A DNA stretch of 64,000 nt from Roseomonas mucosa ATCC BAA-692 (GTDB taxonomy: Bacteria; Pseudomonadota; Alphaproteobacteria; Acetobacterales; Acetobacteraceae). The notes beneath the pieces were generated by a model. That model was not told the DNA's origin and searched no databases. It saw nothing but the letters and a program-made list of their open reading frames with translations. Where the stretch lies: the NCBI RefSeq assembly GCF_000622225.1, contig NZ_JHWD01000009.1:1-64000 (forward strand), written 5' to 3'. This document shows positions 28,745 through 36,966 of the stretch, in pieces; positions within the stretch are counted from its first letter, which is position 1; each line of letters begins with the position of its first letter. The translations under genes and the position numbers were made by a program.

Positions 28745-28896
28745 ATGAGCCTGTCGCGAAGGCCTTCTCTTCGCAGTTGCACAGTAGAATTCCTGAAGTT
28801 CGCAGATTCCTGTTGAAGGCCCAGACGTATTGCGCAAGAATTTTGAACACAAAGTTCTTATTTGAACATCCACCCCAAACAGCGTGGACATCCGAC
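28745..28896 (+). promoter_or_regulatory. AT-richer leader of the 16-gene catabolic operon
   Basis: This is one of the least GC-rich stretches of the window and immediately precedes the operon, so promoter and operators are expected here. A short dyad GAAC-N5-GTTC (28845-28857), set in TTTTGAACACAAAGTTCTTA, is followed by another GAAC at 28864. The IclR protein encoded within the operon is the obvious candidate to bind. I cannot assign -35/-10 boxes with confidence. Confidence 0.4.
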
Positions 28897-29157
28897 GTGA
28901 ACCCTTCGCACGACACCCTGGCCCGCCAGAGCCTTGCCCGACCGCTGACCGAGGCTGAGGTGGCGCTGGCGGCCGCGCTGGAACGGGCCTTCGCCGAAGG
29001 CGTCCACGACTTCGCGGCCCTGGCGGACTGGCTGCAGCGGGACGGCGTGCCGGCGCCCTCGGGCGAGGCCTCGCCCTGGACGCTGGAGAAGCTCGGCGCC
29101 GAGCTGTCCGCCATCAACGCCTCGCTGGACGATGCCTATGCCCGCCGCGACGCCTGA
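28897..29157 (+). CDS. Small recombinase-like helix-turn-helix protein
   Basis: 86 residues from GTG 28897 (MNPSHDTLARQSLARPLTEAEVALAAALERAFAEGVHDF). The part FAALADWLQRDGVPAPSGEASPWTLEKLGAELSAINASL resembles the small HTH of serine-recombinase tails (a unit that reads new-residue-by-residue GVPxPxGxxWT), with no catalytic recombinase domain. Small proteins of this kind occur at the head of ABC-transporter/Rieske operons in related bacteria as far as I recall. It overlaps the ATPase gene by about 26 bases and is therefore the first gene of the operon. Function unknown; a regulatory or scaffold role is possible. Confidence 0.6.
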   Translation: MNPSHDTLARQSLARPLTEAEVALAAALERAFAEGVHDFAALADWLQRDGVPAPSGEASPWTLEKLGAELSAINASLDDAYARRDA

Positions 29158-29929
29158 CGCCCCCGCGCTGGAATTCCGGCACGTCACGCGGCGCTTCGCC
29201 TCGGGCGGCGGCAGCTTCACCGCCGTGCAGGACGTCACCTTCGCCGTGCGGCCGGGCGAGTTCGTGTCGGTGATCGGCCCCTCGGGCTGCGGCAAGAGCA
29301 CGATCCTGAACATGACCGCCGGCCTCGACCGGCCGAGCGAGGGCTCCGTCGCGGTCAGCGGCGTGCCGGTGACCGGGCCAAACGAGCATGTCGGCTTCAT
29401 GCTGCAGAAGGACCTTCTGCTGCCCTGGCGCAGCATCCTGCGCAATGTCGAGTTCGGCCTGGAATCCCGCCCCGTTTCCCGTACCGAGCGGCGCGAGCGG
29501 GCGCTGCGCGAGCTGGCCCGGTGCAAGCTGGGGGATTTCGCGGACCGCTATCCGTACCAGCTTTCCGGTGGCATGCGGCAGCGCGCGGCGCTGGCGCGCA
29601 CCCTGGCCATCGAGCCCGACATCGTGCTGCTGGACGAGCCCTTCTCCGCCCTCGACGCACAGACCAAGCTGGTGCTGCAGGCGAGCTTCGCGCAGACCAT
29701 CGCGGCCTCCGGCATCACCACCGTGCTGATCACGCACGACCTGGCGGAAGCGGTGGCCATGTCCGACCGCATCCTGGTGATGAGCGAGCGCCCGGGCCGC
29801 ATCGTGGAGGAGATCGTGCTCGACCTGCCCTCCCGCGACGAGCCCGCCGCGCGCCGCGCCCATCCGCGCAGCGGCGAATACGCCGCCTATCTCTTCGACA
29901 AGCTGCATCTGGCCGACCAGGCCGCCTGA
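29132..29929 (+). CDS. ABC transporter ATPase, NitT/TauT type
   Basis: 265-residue ATPase of an importer for an anionic or aromatic small molecule. Walker A GPSGCGKST (about 46-54), Q-loop GFMLQKDLLLPWRS typical of the SsuB/TauB group, signature LSGGMRQRAALARTL, Walker B IVLLDEPFSALD, and switch His in LITHDLAEAV. Two starts are possible, ATG 29132 or ATG 29138; both lie inside the end of the preceding small gene. The following genes encode its binding protein and permease. Confidence 0.9.
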   Translation: MPMPAATPDAPALEFRHVTRRFASGGGSFTAVQDVTFAVRPGEFVSVIGPSGCGKSTILNMTAGLDRPSEGSVAVSGVPVTGPNEHVGFMLQKDLLLPWRSILRNVEFGLESRPVSRTERRERALRELARCKLGDFADRYPYQLSGGMRQRAALARTLAIEPDIVLLDEPFSALDAQTKLVLQASFAQTIAASGITTVLITHDLAEAVAMSDRILVMSERPGRIVEEIVLDLPSRDEPAARRAHPRSGEYAAYLFDKLHLADQAA

Positions 29930-29952
29930 GACCCGCGAGAAGGCCACCGCCC

Positions 29953-30957
29953 ATGCACCCCGTGACCCGCCGTACCATGCTCCGCACCGCCCCGCTGCTG
30001 GCCGGCCTGCTGGCCGCGCCCGCGGTGCGGGCCCAGGGGGGCAAAGGCCCGGAGAAGCTGACCTATCTCTTCCCGGCGCCCGACACGCTGCCGGCCTTCG
30101 CGCCCTTCCAGATCGCGCGGCACAAGGGCTACTACCGCGAGGCCGGGCTGGAGCCGGTCTTCCAGACCGGACGCGGCGGCGCCGACGTGGCGAAGCAGGT
30201 CGCGGTGGGCAATGCCGAACTCGGCGGCGGCATCGGCGACACGCCGCTTGTGGTGCGGCCCAACGGGCTGGCGGTGCGCGGCGTGGCGCTGCTGGGCAAC
30301 CGGCCGCTGAGCCAGATCATCGTGCGGCAGGACAGCGGCATCACCGACATCCAGGGGCTGCGCGGCAAGAACATCGGCGTCATCGCCTTCCAGGACACGA
30401 CCTACTACAACCTCCTCGCCGTGATGGCCTCGGCGGGGATGCGGCGCACCGACGCGAACATCCAGGCGCTGGGCCCGGCGGGCCTCGTGCAGCTGATGGG
30501 CTCGGGCGGCATCGTCGCCATGTCCGGCGTGCCGGAATGGGCGGTGACGGTGGAACGCGCCGGCGTGCCGGTGAACGTCATGGCCATCGACAGGATCTTC
30601 CCCGCCATGGCGCAGGCGATCCTGGCCTCCGACAGGATCATCGCCGAGCGCCCGGCCGTGGTGCGCGGCTTCGTGCAGGCGACGCTGCGGGCGGTGAAGG
30701 AGATAGCCGCCGATCCGGTCGCCGCCGCGCGCACCTATGTCGAGGCGGTGCCGAGCCAGGCCGAGAACCTCGCCGCGAACGAGGAGATCCTGCGGCGCTA
30801 TGCCACGCTGATCTACGCGGTGAACGACAGGCCGGATTTCGGCAGCTTCGACCCGGCGCGCATCGCGGCGGTGGGCAGGTTCTACCTCGAGCACGGCATC
30901 GTGCAGAAGGCGGTGCCGGTCGAGGACACCTACACCAACGAATTCGTGGCCAAGTGA
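29953..30957 (+). CDS. NitT/TauT-type periplasmic binding protein
   Basis: 334-residue binding protein with a twin-arginine leader (VTRRTMLRTAPLLAGLLAAPAVRAQ). The mature part fits the NMT1/SsuA-like fold: FAPFQIARHKGYYREAGLEPVF, then GGGIGDTPLV and LRGKNIGVIAFQDTTYYNL. It starts at ATG 29953, 23 bases after the ATPase stop, with a weak AGAAGG ribosome site. By operon context it delivers the substrate of the Rieske oxygenase pathway; families of this fold bind sulfonates, phthalate-like aromatics and pyrimidine precursors. Confidence 0.88.
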   Translation: MHPVTRRTMLRTAPLLAGLLAAPAVRAQGGKGPEKLTYLFPAPDTLPAFAPFQIARHKGYYREAGLEPVFQTGRGGADVAKQVAVGNAELGGGIGDTPLVVRPNGLAVRGVALLGNRPLSQIIVRQDSGITDIQGLRGKNIGVIAFQDTTYYNLLAVMASAGMRRTDANIQALGPAGLVQLMGSGGIVAMSGVPEWAVTVERAGVPVNVMAIDRIFPAMAQAILASDRIIAERPAVVRGFVQATLRAVKEIAADPVAAARTYVEAVPSQAENLAANEEILRRYATLIYAVNDRPDFGSFDPARIAAVGRFYLEHGIVQKAVPVEDTYTNEFVAK

Positions 30958-30959
30958 CC

Positions 30960-31802
30960 ATGTCGGCGACCGAACAGCTCGCGGTGTCCCCGGCCCTCGC
31001 CCCCTCCCCCACGCCAGTCGCGCCCCGCATCGTGCCGGCGGCGGATGCGCTGCGCTGGGCCGCCATGGGGGGCATCTTCGCCGCCTTCCTCGCCGCCTGG
31101 CAGTGGCTGCCCGCGATCCTGGCGATCCCGCCCTACATCCTGCCGCCGCTCTCCGACACGATGGCGGAGATGGCGCGGATGTGGGCGCAGGAGGATCTGC
31201 TCGCGAACTTCCTCTCCACCCTCAGCATGACCATCCTGGGCTTCCTGGTGGGCGGGTTCTGCGGCGCGGCGGGCGGCTACCTGCTCGGCATGTCGCGCTT
31301 CTGGGAACAGGCGCTCTCGCCCTTCCTGCTGGCCCTGCAGATCGCACCGAAGGTGGCCTTCGCGCCGCTCTTCATCATGTGGTTCGGCTACACCGCCTGG
31401 CCGAAGCTGCTGGTCACCATCCTGGTCGTCTTCTTCCCGATCCTGGTGAACGTGCTGCAATCGATGAAGACGGTGGACCGGGACCTGATCAACCTTGCCC
31501 GCGCCTATTCCCTGAACCGCTTCCAGATCTTCCTCAAGATCGAGCTGCCGGCCTCGATGCCTTCGCTGATGGCGGGCCTGCGCATCGGCGCCACGCTGGC
31601 GGTGATCGGCGTCACGGTGGGCGAGCTGGTCGGCGGCAATACCGGCCTGGGCTACCTGATCTCCTATGGCGAGGGCCAGGCCAACGCGGCCATGGTGTTC
31701 AACGCCATCCTGCTGCTGACCGCGATCGGCATCGCGCTCTACGCCGCCGTCGCCGCGGTCGAGAAGCGCGTCCTCCACTACATCCCCCGCGCCCGTTCCT
31801 GA
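30960..31802 (+). CDS. ABC transporter permease, NitT/TauT type
   Basis: 280-residue inner-membrane permease with about six hydrophobic segments (WAAMGGIFAAFLAAWQWLPAIL first) and the EAA-like loop RAYSLNRFQIFLKIELPASMPSLMAGLRIG around 185-215. It starts at ATG 30960, three bases after the binding-protein stop. Together with the two genes upstream it makes a complete importer; the permease probably works as a homodimer. Confidence 0.9.
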   Translation: MSATEQLAVSPALAPSPTPVAPRIVPAADALRWAAMGGIFAAFLAAWQWLPAILAIPPYILPPLSDTMAEMARMWAQEDLLANFLSTLSMTILGFLVGGFCGAAGGYLLGMSRFWEQALSPFLLALQIAPKVAFAPLFIMWFGYTAWPKLLVTILVVFFPILVNVLQSMKTVDRDLINLARAYSLNRFQIFLKIELPASMPSLMAGLRIGATLAVIGVTVGELVGGNTGLGYLISYGEGQANAAMVFNAILLLTAIGIALYAAVAAVEKRVLHYIPRARS

Positions 31803-31831
31803 CGCGCCGGAAGACGAGGGAATCCCCGACG

Positions 31832-32881
31832 ATGAACGAGGCCATCACCCTGAAGGAGCGCATCGAGGACCGCGTCAACAGCGGCATCCTCGGCCAGTGG
31901 TACGCCGTGGCGAAGTCCAGCCATGTCCGACCCGGCAAGCCGCATGGCGTGAAGGCGCTGGGCCGCAACCTCGTGCTGTGGCGCGACAAGGACGGCGCCA
32001 TCCGCTGCATCGAGGACTACTGCCCGCATCGCGGCGCGCGCCTGTCCTATGGCGTGGTGCACGAGGGCAACATCGCCTGCGGCTATCACGGCGTGGTGCT
32101 GGATGGCGACGGGCGGATCCTGCGCGTGCCGGCCATGCCGAAATGCTCGCTGGAGGGCAAGAAGGCGCTCGCCAGCTATCCGGTGCGCGAGCTGGCGGAC
32201 TGCGTCTTCGTCTACTTCGCCTCGGTGGAGAAGCCGGAGGCGCCCGAGCTGCCGACCCCGCCGGAGCTGGCGGACCCGGAATGGACGGGCTTCCTCTGCT
32301 ATTCCCACTGGGCCTGCAACTACCGCTACGCGCTCGACAACCTCGCCGACCCGATGCACGGCTGCTACCTGCACGCCAACAGCTTCACCCTGGCCTTCGG
32401 CGCGAAGCAGGACCACATGAAGCTGGAGCAGCGGGAGGACGGCTTCCTCGTTTCCCGCGTCGAGCAGGCCGGCGAGAATTTCGACTGGACGGACATGGTG
32501 GTGACGCCGGACGGCAGCTACTGCCGCCTCGACATCCCCTACCCCAAGGCGGCCGGGCCGGGCGGCGTGTTCCGCATCATCGGCTTCACCACCCCCGTGG
32601 ACGACACGCACTGCATGGTCTTCTTCTGGCGGCTGCGGAAGGTGCAGGGCCTGGCGCGGGAGGTCTTCCGCTTCATGTACCGCACCACGCTGGAGCCGCG
32701 GCACTGGGCGGTGCTGGAGCAGGACCGCGTCATGCTGGAAGGCATGCCGGACGACGCCCGCAAGCGGGAGATGCTCTACCAGCACGATATCGGCGTGGCG
32801 CGCATCCGGCAGCTGCTGAACCGGCAGGCCAAGGCGCAGATCGCCGCCGAGGACGCGGCGCTGACGCGGGCGGCGGGCTGA
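31832..32881 (+). CDS. Rieske non-haem iron oxygenase, alpha subunit
   Basis: 349-residue oxygenase that inserts oxygen into an aromatic ring or removes an O- or N-alkyl group. The Rieske cluster ligands are Cys64-Pro-His66 (CPHRGAR) and Cys83-Gly-Tyr-His86 (CGYHG). The mononuclear iron site is Asp173-x2-His176-x4-His181 (ADPMHGCYLH), with the bridging aspartate to the neighbouring subunit. Length and lack of a beta-subunit gene suggest a homotrimeric oxygenase like phthalate dioxygenase or vanillate demethylase. Electron donors are likely the reductase and flavodoxin at the end of the operon. Substrate unknown. Confidence 0.9.
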   Translation: MNEAITLKERIEDRVNSGILGQWYAVAKSSHVRPGKPHGVKALGRNLVLWRDKDGAIRCIEDYCPHRGARLSYGVVHEGNIACGYHGVVLDGDGRILRVPAMPKCSLEGKKALASYPVRELADCVFVYFASVEKPEAPELPTPPELADPEWTGFLCYSHWACNYRYALDNLADPMHGCYLHANSFTLAFGAKQDHMKLEQREDGFLVSRVEQAGENFDWTDMVVTPDGSYCRLDIPYPKAAGPGGVFRIIGFTTPVDDTHCMVFFWRLRKVQGLAREVFRFMYRTTLEPRHWAVLEQDRVMLEGMPDDARKREMLYQHDIGVARIRQLLNRQAKAQIAAEDAALTRAAG

Positions 32882-32885
32882 GCGC

Positions 32886-33632
32886 ATGTCAGACGTGATG
32901 CTCTCCGGCCGCACCATCCTCGTCACCGGCGCGGCGCGCGGGCTGGGCCTGGTTCTGGCCGAGACGCTGCGCGGCTGCGGGGCACGGCTGGTGCTGGCCG
33001 ACCGCGATGCGGAGGCCGGCGTGGCGGCGGCGGAGAAGCTGGGCGCGCGCTTCGTGCCGGTGGACCTCGCCGAGCCGGACGCCATCCTCGCCATGGCGGC
33101 GGATGTCGCGGCGCAGGAGGGCGCGCTGGACGGTCTGGTGAACAACGCCGCCATCGCCACCGGCATCGGCGGCGTCACCTTCGAGGAGATCGGACAGGAA
33201 AGCTGGGACCGGGTGATGGCGGTGAACGTGCGCGGCACCTGGCTGGTGATCCGCGCCCTGGCGCCGCTGCTGCGGCGGGGGCGGGACGCGCGCATCGTCA
33301 ATGTCGCTTCCGACACCGCGCTCTGGGGCGCGCCGCGCCTGCTGTCCTATACCGCCAGCAAGGGGGCGGTGATCTCCATGACCCGTTCCCTGGCCCGCGA
33401 GCTGGGGCCGGATGGCATCGGCATCGCCGCCGTGGCGCCCGGCATCCTGCGCACGGAATCCACCGAGTACGTGCCGCCGGCCCGCCACCGGCTCTACGAG
33501 GAAGGCCGCGCCGTGCCGGGAGTGCAGGAGGCCGCCGACATCGCCCCCACCGTGGCCTTCCTGCTGACGCCGGGCGCATTGGCGCTCACCGGGCAGGTGC
33601 TGCCGGTGAACCGGGGCTTCGTCTTCACATGA
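32886..33632 (+). CDS. Short-chain dehydrogenase/reductase
   Basis: 248-residue classical SDR. TGAARGLG binds the nucleotide, LVNNAAI is intact, and the catalytic Tyr155 and Lys159 are in YTASK with Ser in NVASDTA. It starts four bases after the oxygenase stop. In pathways of this kind it could rearomatise a cis-dihydrodiol to a catechol, which would then feed the extradiol dioxygenase further down. That assignment is inference. Confidence 0.88.
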   Translation: MSDVMLSGRTILVTGAARGLGLVLAETLRGCGARLVLADRDAEAGVAAAEKLGARFVPVDLAEPDAILAMAADVAAQEGALDGLVNNAAIATGIGGVTFEEIGQESWDRVMAVNVRGTWLVIRALAPLLRRGRDARIVNVASDTALWGAPRLLSYTASKGAVISMTRSLARELGPDGIGIAAVAPGILRTESTEYVPPARHRLYEEGRAVPGVQEAADIAPTVAFLLTPGALALTGQVLPVNRGFVFT

Positions 33633-34417
33633 AGCTGGAACGCATCCGCCTCGGCGGCATCGGCGCCCTGCGGCGCGGCGGTGAGGGCGCGCCCTTCGTC
33701 CTGCTGCACGGGATCGGCAGCGCGCCGGAAAGCTTTCTGCCTCTGGTCGGGGCCCTGGGCGGGAACGCTCCGGTTTTGGCCTGGGACATGCCGGGCTATG
33801 GCGGCTCCGTGGACCTCGCGCCGGAATGGCCCGATGCCGGGGACTATGCCGCCGCCCTCGCCACGCTGCTGGATGAGACCGGCATCGCCCGCTGCATCCT
33901 GCTGGGCCATTCGCTCGGCGTGGTGACGGCGGCGCGCTTCGCCCGCCTGCATCCGGAGCGCGTGGCGCTCTTCGCCGCCCTTTCCCCGGCACTCGGCTAT
34001 GGCGTGCCCCGCGGCGGCACGCTGCCGCAGGGCATCCAGGCGCGGCTGGACGACCTGGACCGCCTGGGTCCCGAGGGCATGGCGGCGCTGCGGGCGGAAC
34101 GGCTGGTCTTCGAGCCGGAGAAGCGCCCCGCCGTGCTGGACGCGGTGCGTGGCGCCATGGGCCGGGTCCGCCCGCCGGGCTATCGCCGCGCCAGCCTGCT
34201 CCTGGCCGGGGCCGACGTGCTTTCCGATGCCGCCGCGATCCGCGTGCCCTCGCTGGTGGCCGCGGGCATCGAGGATGTGGTGACGCCGCCTGCCAATGCG
34301 GAGAAGCTGGCCGCGGCCCTGGGCATCGAGGCCCGCCTCGTGCCCGGCGCGGGCCATGCCCTGCCGCAGGAGAAGCCGGAAACGGTGGCCGCCCTGCTGC
34401 GGGAGGCGCTGTCGTGA
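33629..34417 (+). CDS. Alpha/beta-fold hydrolase
   Basis: 262 residues with the nucleophile elbow GHSLG (Ser95), oxyanion-hole HGIGSAPESF near 27, acid GIEDVVTP and catalytic His in GAGHALPQE. The start overlaps the SDR stop by four bases (ATGA). In a meta-cleavage pathway it could be the C-C bond hydrolase acting on the ring-cleavage product, or an enol-lactone hydrolase. The sequence alone cannot decide. Confidence 0.87.
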   Translation: MKLERIRLGGIGALRRGGEGAPFVLLHGIGSAPESFLPLVGALGGNAPVLAWDMPGYGGSVDLAPEWPDAGDYAAALATLLDETGIARCILLGHSLGVVTAARFARLHPERVALFAALSPALGYGVPRGGTLPQGIQARLDDLDRLGPEGMAALRAERLVFEPEKRPAVLDAVRGAMGRVRPPGYRRASLLLAGADVLSDAAAIRVPSLVAAGIEDVVTPPANAEKLAAALGIEARLVPGAGHALPQEKPETVAALLREALS

Positions 34418-35238
34418 GCGAGAGCACCACCTATGCCGTGCCGCCGGTGGAGCGCGCGCTGAAGCTGCTGCGCCATATCGGCGCCGGCGACCCGGTGATC
34501 AATGTCAGCCGCAGCGCCGCCGCGCTCGGCATCAACCGCACCACGCTGATCCGCCTGCTGCACACGCTGGAGGCCGAGCGCTTCATCGAGCGGCGCCCCG
34601 ACGGCGTGGGCTGGCGGCTTGGCCTCGGCGCCTTCACCGTGGCGGCGGAGGCGCTGGCGCAGCAGGATATCGTGCGCGTCAGCACCGAGGTGCTGCAGGC
34701 GCTGGTGAAGGAGATCGGCCTTTCCGCGCATCTCGCGGTGCTGGACGAGCTGTCCATCGTCTACCTGCTGCGCCTGACGCCGGACATGCCGCTGGTCAGC
34801 AATGTCCGCGTCGGCAGCCGCCTGCCGGCCCATGCCACGAACATGGGCCGCGCCATCCTGGCGCAGCTTCCCGAGGCGAGGGTGCGGGTGCTCTTTGCCG
34901 GCGCGGCGCTGGAGAAGGTGACGGCCCAGACCCCCACCACGGTGGACGCGCTGCTGGCCCAGCTCGCCCAGGACCGCGAGGCCGGGCTGGCCTGGAGCGC
35001 CGGCTATTTCGAGACCGGCGTCAGCTCCGTCGCGGCACCGGTCTTCGATGCCACCGGCCACTGCGCCGGGGCGATCAACGTCACCGGCCATGCCGACTGG
35101 TTCGGCAACGACCAGGGACGGCGCGAGGCGATCGGCCGCGCGCTGGCCCGGGCGGCGGCCGACATCTCCTCGCGGCTCGGCTTCAACAACAAGGACAGGA
35201 ACGCACCATGGTCGGCGTCGATTTCCTCCGCGGCATAG
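34414..35238 (+). CDS. IclR-family transcription regulator
   Basis: 274 residues. The N-terminal winged HTH (ERALKLLRHIGAGDPVINVSRSAAALGINRTTLIRLLHTLEAERFIER) is followed by the effector-binding GAF-like domain (AHLAVLDELSIVYLLRL, NMGRAILAQLPE, GYFETGVSSVAAPVFDATG). The start is GTG 34414, overlapping the previous stop. Its last 31 bases overlap the dioxygenase gene. IclR proteins commonly control aromatic catabolism in response to a pathway intermediate; here it sits inside the operon it likely controls. Confidence 0.9.
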   Translation: MSESTTYAVPPVERALKLLRHIGAGDPVINVSRSAAALGINRTTLIRLLHTLEAERFIERRPDGVGWRLGLGAFTVAAEALAQQDIVRVSTEVLQALVKEIGLSAHLAVLDELSIVYLLRLTPDMPLVSNVRVGSRLPAHATNMGRAILAQLPEARVRVLFAGAALEKVTAQTPTTVDALLAQLAQDREAGLAWSAGYFETGVSSVAAPVFDATGHCAGAINVTGHADWFGNDQGRREAIGRALARAAADISSRLGFNNKDRNAPWSASISSAA

Positions 35239-36164
35239 TGATGCGCGCCCCCGGGATCACCGCGACCCGGGAGTTCTACGAGAAGAACTGGGGTCTCACC
35301 GTCTCGGCGGAGGCGGACGGCACCGTCTATCTCCGCGGCACCGGGCCGGAGCCCTTCATCTACGGGCTGCGCGACGACAATGTCTTCGGCGTGGACTACG
35401 TGCATTTCGGCATGCGCGACCGCGCCGGGCTGGAGGCGCTGCACCGCTCGCTGCAGGAGAGGGGCGCGCGCGGCCTGACGGCGATCGTGCCGCTGGCGAC
35501 GCCCGGCGGCGGCCTGGGCTTCGAGCTGCTGGACCCGGATGGCCGCCGCCTGCGCATCAGCGCGGAGGTGGCGCGCAACCCGGACACCGAGGATGCCACC
35601 GGCAAGCCACGCAAGGCCTCGCATGTCGTGCTGAACACGCCGGACATGGAGCGCGCGCAGGAGTTCTTCGAGGCCCTGCTGGGCTTCAAGGTCTCCGACT
35701 ACTCGGCCAACCAGATGGTCTTCCTGCGCTGCGCCAGCGACCACCATTCCATCGCGCTGAACCGCGCCCCCTATGCCAGCGTGAACCATGTCGCCTTCGA
35801 GATGCCGAGCATCGACAGCTTCATGCGCGGCATCGGGCGCATGCGCGTGGCGGGGCAGGCGGCGGCCTGGGGTCCGGGGCGGCACGGGCCGGGCAACAAC
35901 CCCTTCGCCTACTTCGTCTCGCCCTCCGGCTTCGTGATCGAGTTCACCTCCGAGGTGCAGCAGATCGACGAGGCGACGCACCAGCCGCAGGTCTGGCCGC
36001 GCGACCGCCCCGATGCGATGGACCAGTGGATGACCGCCGGCCCGCCGACGCCCGCCATGCGCGCGGTGATGCAGGGCCGCCCCGACCCGGGCTTCGCCGA
36101 GACGGCGCTGGCCGCGCCCGCCACCGCAGCCCCTGCCGTGGCCCCCTTGGCGAAGGCGGGCTGA
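35208..36164 (+). CDS. Two-domain extradiol ring-cleavage dioxygenase (VOC family)
   Basis: 318 residues. Two vicinal-oxygen-chelate modules are visible: about 1-125 and 130-260. Iron ligands in the second module are His139 (KASHVVLN), His194 (VNHVAFEM) and Glu245 (FVIEFTSE), spaced like His146, His209 and Glu260 of BphC. A loose Ala/Pro-rich tail of about 50 residues follows. ATG 35208 lies within the 3' end of the IclR gene. It probably opens a catecholic ring made by the Rieske oxygenase and SDR steps. Confidence 0.85.
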   Translation: MVGVDFLRGIVMRAPGITATREFYEKNWGLTVSAEADGTVYLRGTGPEPFIYGLRDDNVFGVDYVHFGMRDRAGLEALHRSLQERGARGLTAIVPLATPGGGLGFELLDPDGRRLRISAEVARNPDTEDATGKPRKASHVVLNTPDMERAQEFFEALLGFKVSDYSANQMVFLRCASDHHSIALNRAPYASVNHVAFEMPSIDSFMRGIGRMRVAGQAAAWGPGRHGPGNNPFAYFVSPSGFVIEFTSEVQQIDEATHQPQVWPRDRPDAMDQWMTAGPPTPAMRAVMQGRPDPGFAETALAAPATAAPAVAPLAKAG

Positions 36165-36169
36165 GCGCC

Positions 36170-36955
36170 ATGGACCTGGGCTACGCGGGCCGCGTCGCGG
36201 TCGTGACCGGCGGCACCTCGGGCATCGGCCTCGCCTGCGCGCGGCTGCTGCTGGCGGAGGGCGCCTCGGTGGCCATCTGCGGGCGGGACGAGGCACGCCT
36301 GGCCTCGGCGCGCGAGGCGCTGGGCGGCGGAGAGAGCCTCCTCGCCCATCGCTGCGACGTGCTGGACGGGGCGCAGGTGGCGGGCTTCGCCGAGGCCGTG
36401 CGCGGCTGGCGCGGGCGCTGCGACCTGCTGGTGAACAATGCCGGCCAGGGCCGCGTCTCCACCTTCGCCGAAACCACCGACGAGGCCTGGCGGGAGGAGC
36501 TGGAGCTGAAGTTCTTCAGCCAGATCCGCCCGCTGCGCGCCTTCCTGCCGCTGCTGCGGGCAAGCGACGCCGCCGCCATCGTCGGCGTGAACTCGCTGCT
36601 CGCCCTGCAGCCCGAGCCGCACATGGTCTGCACCTCCGCCGCGCGGGCGGGCGTGCAGAACCTGCTGAAGTCGCTGGCCACCGAGCTGGCGCCCGCGATC
36701 CGGGTGAACTCCATCCTGCTGGGCCTCGTGGATTCCGGCCAGTGGCAGCGCCGCTGGCAGGCCGCCCATGCCGAGACCGGCATCGGTCGCGAGGCCTGGT
36801 TCGCCAGCCTCGCCGCGAAGAAGGGCATCCCCGCCGGCCGCCTCGGCCAGCCGGAGGAGCCCGCCCGCGCCATCCTCTTCCTCGGCTCCCCAGCCGCCTC
36901 CTACGTCACCGGCGCCCAGCTCGAAGTCTCGGGCGGCGTGTCGCGCTTCCTCTGA
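36170..36955 (+). CDS. SDR-family protein with altered catalytic residues
   Basis: 261 residues with an intact nucleotide site (TGGTSGIG) and LVNNAGQG, so the fold and cofactor binding look normal. The catalytic YxxxK is replaced: the aligned positions read Thr155 and Arg159 (CTSAARAGV). The serine in GVNSLLA is retained. It may use different chemistry, bind a cofactor without turnover, or act as a partner subunit of the TPP enzyme that follows 11 bases later. It is not a broken gene: the frame is intact, and the C-terminal YVTGAQLEVSGGVSRF block is well kept. Confidence 0.8.
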   Translation: MDLGYAGRVAVVTGGTSGIGLACARLLLAEGASVAICGRDEARLASAREALGGGESLLAHRCDVLDGAQVAGFAEAVRGWRGRCDLLVNNAGQGRVSTFAETTDEAWREELELKFFSQIRPLRAFLPLLRASDAAAIVGVNSLLALQPEPHMVCTSAARAGVQNLLKSLATELAPAIRVNSILLGLVDSGQWQRRWQAAHAETGIGREAWFASLAAKKGIPAGRLGQPEEPARAILFLGSPAASYVTGAQLEVSGGVSRFL

Positions 36956-36966
36956 GGACGCCTCCC

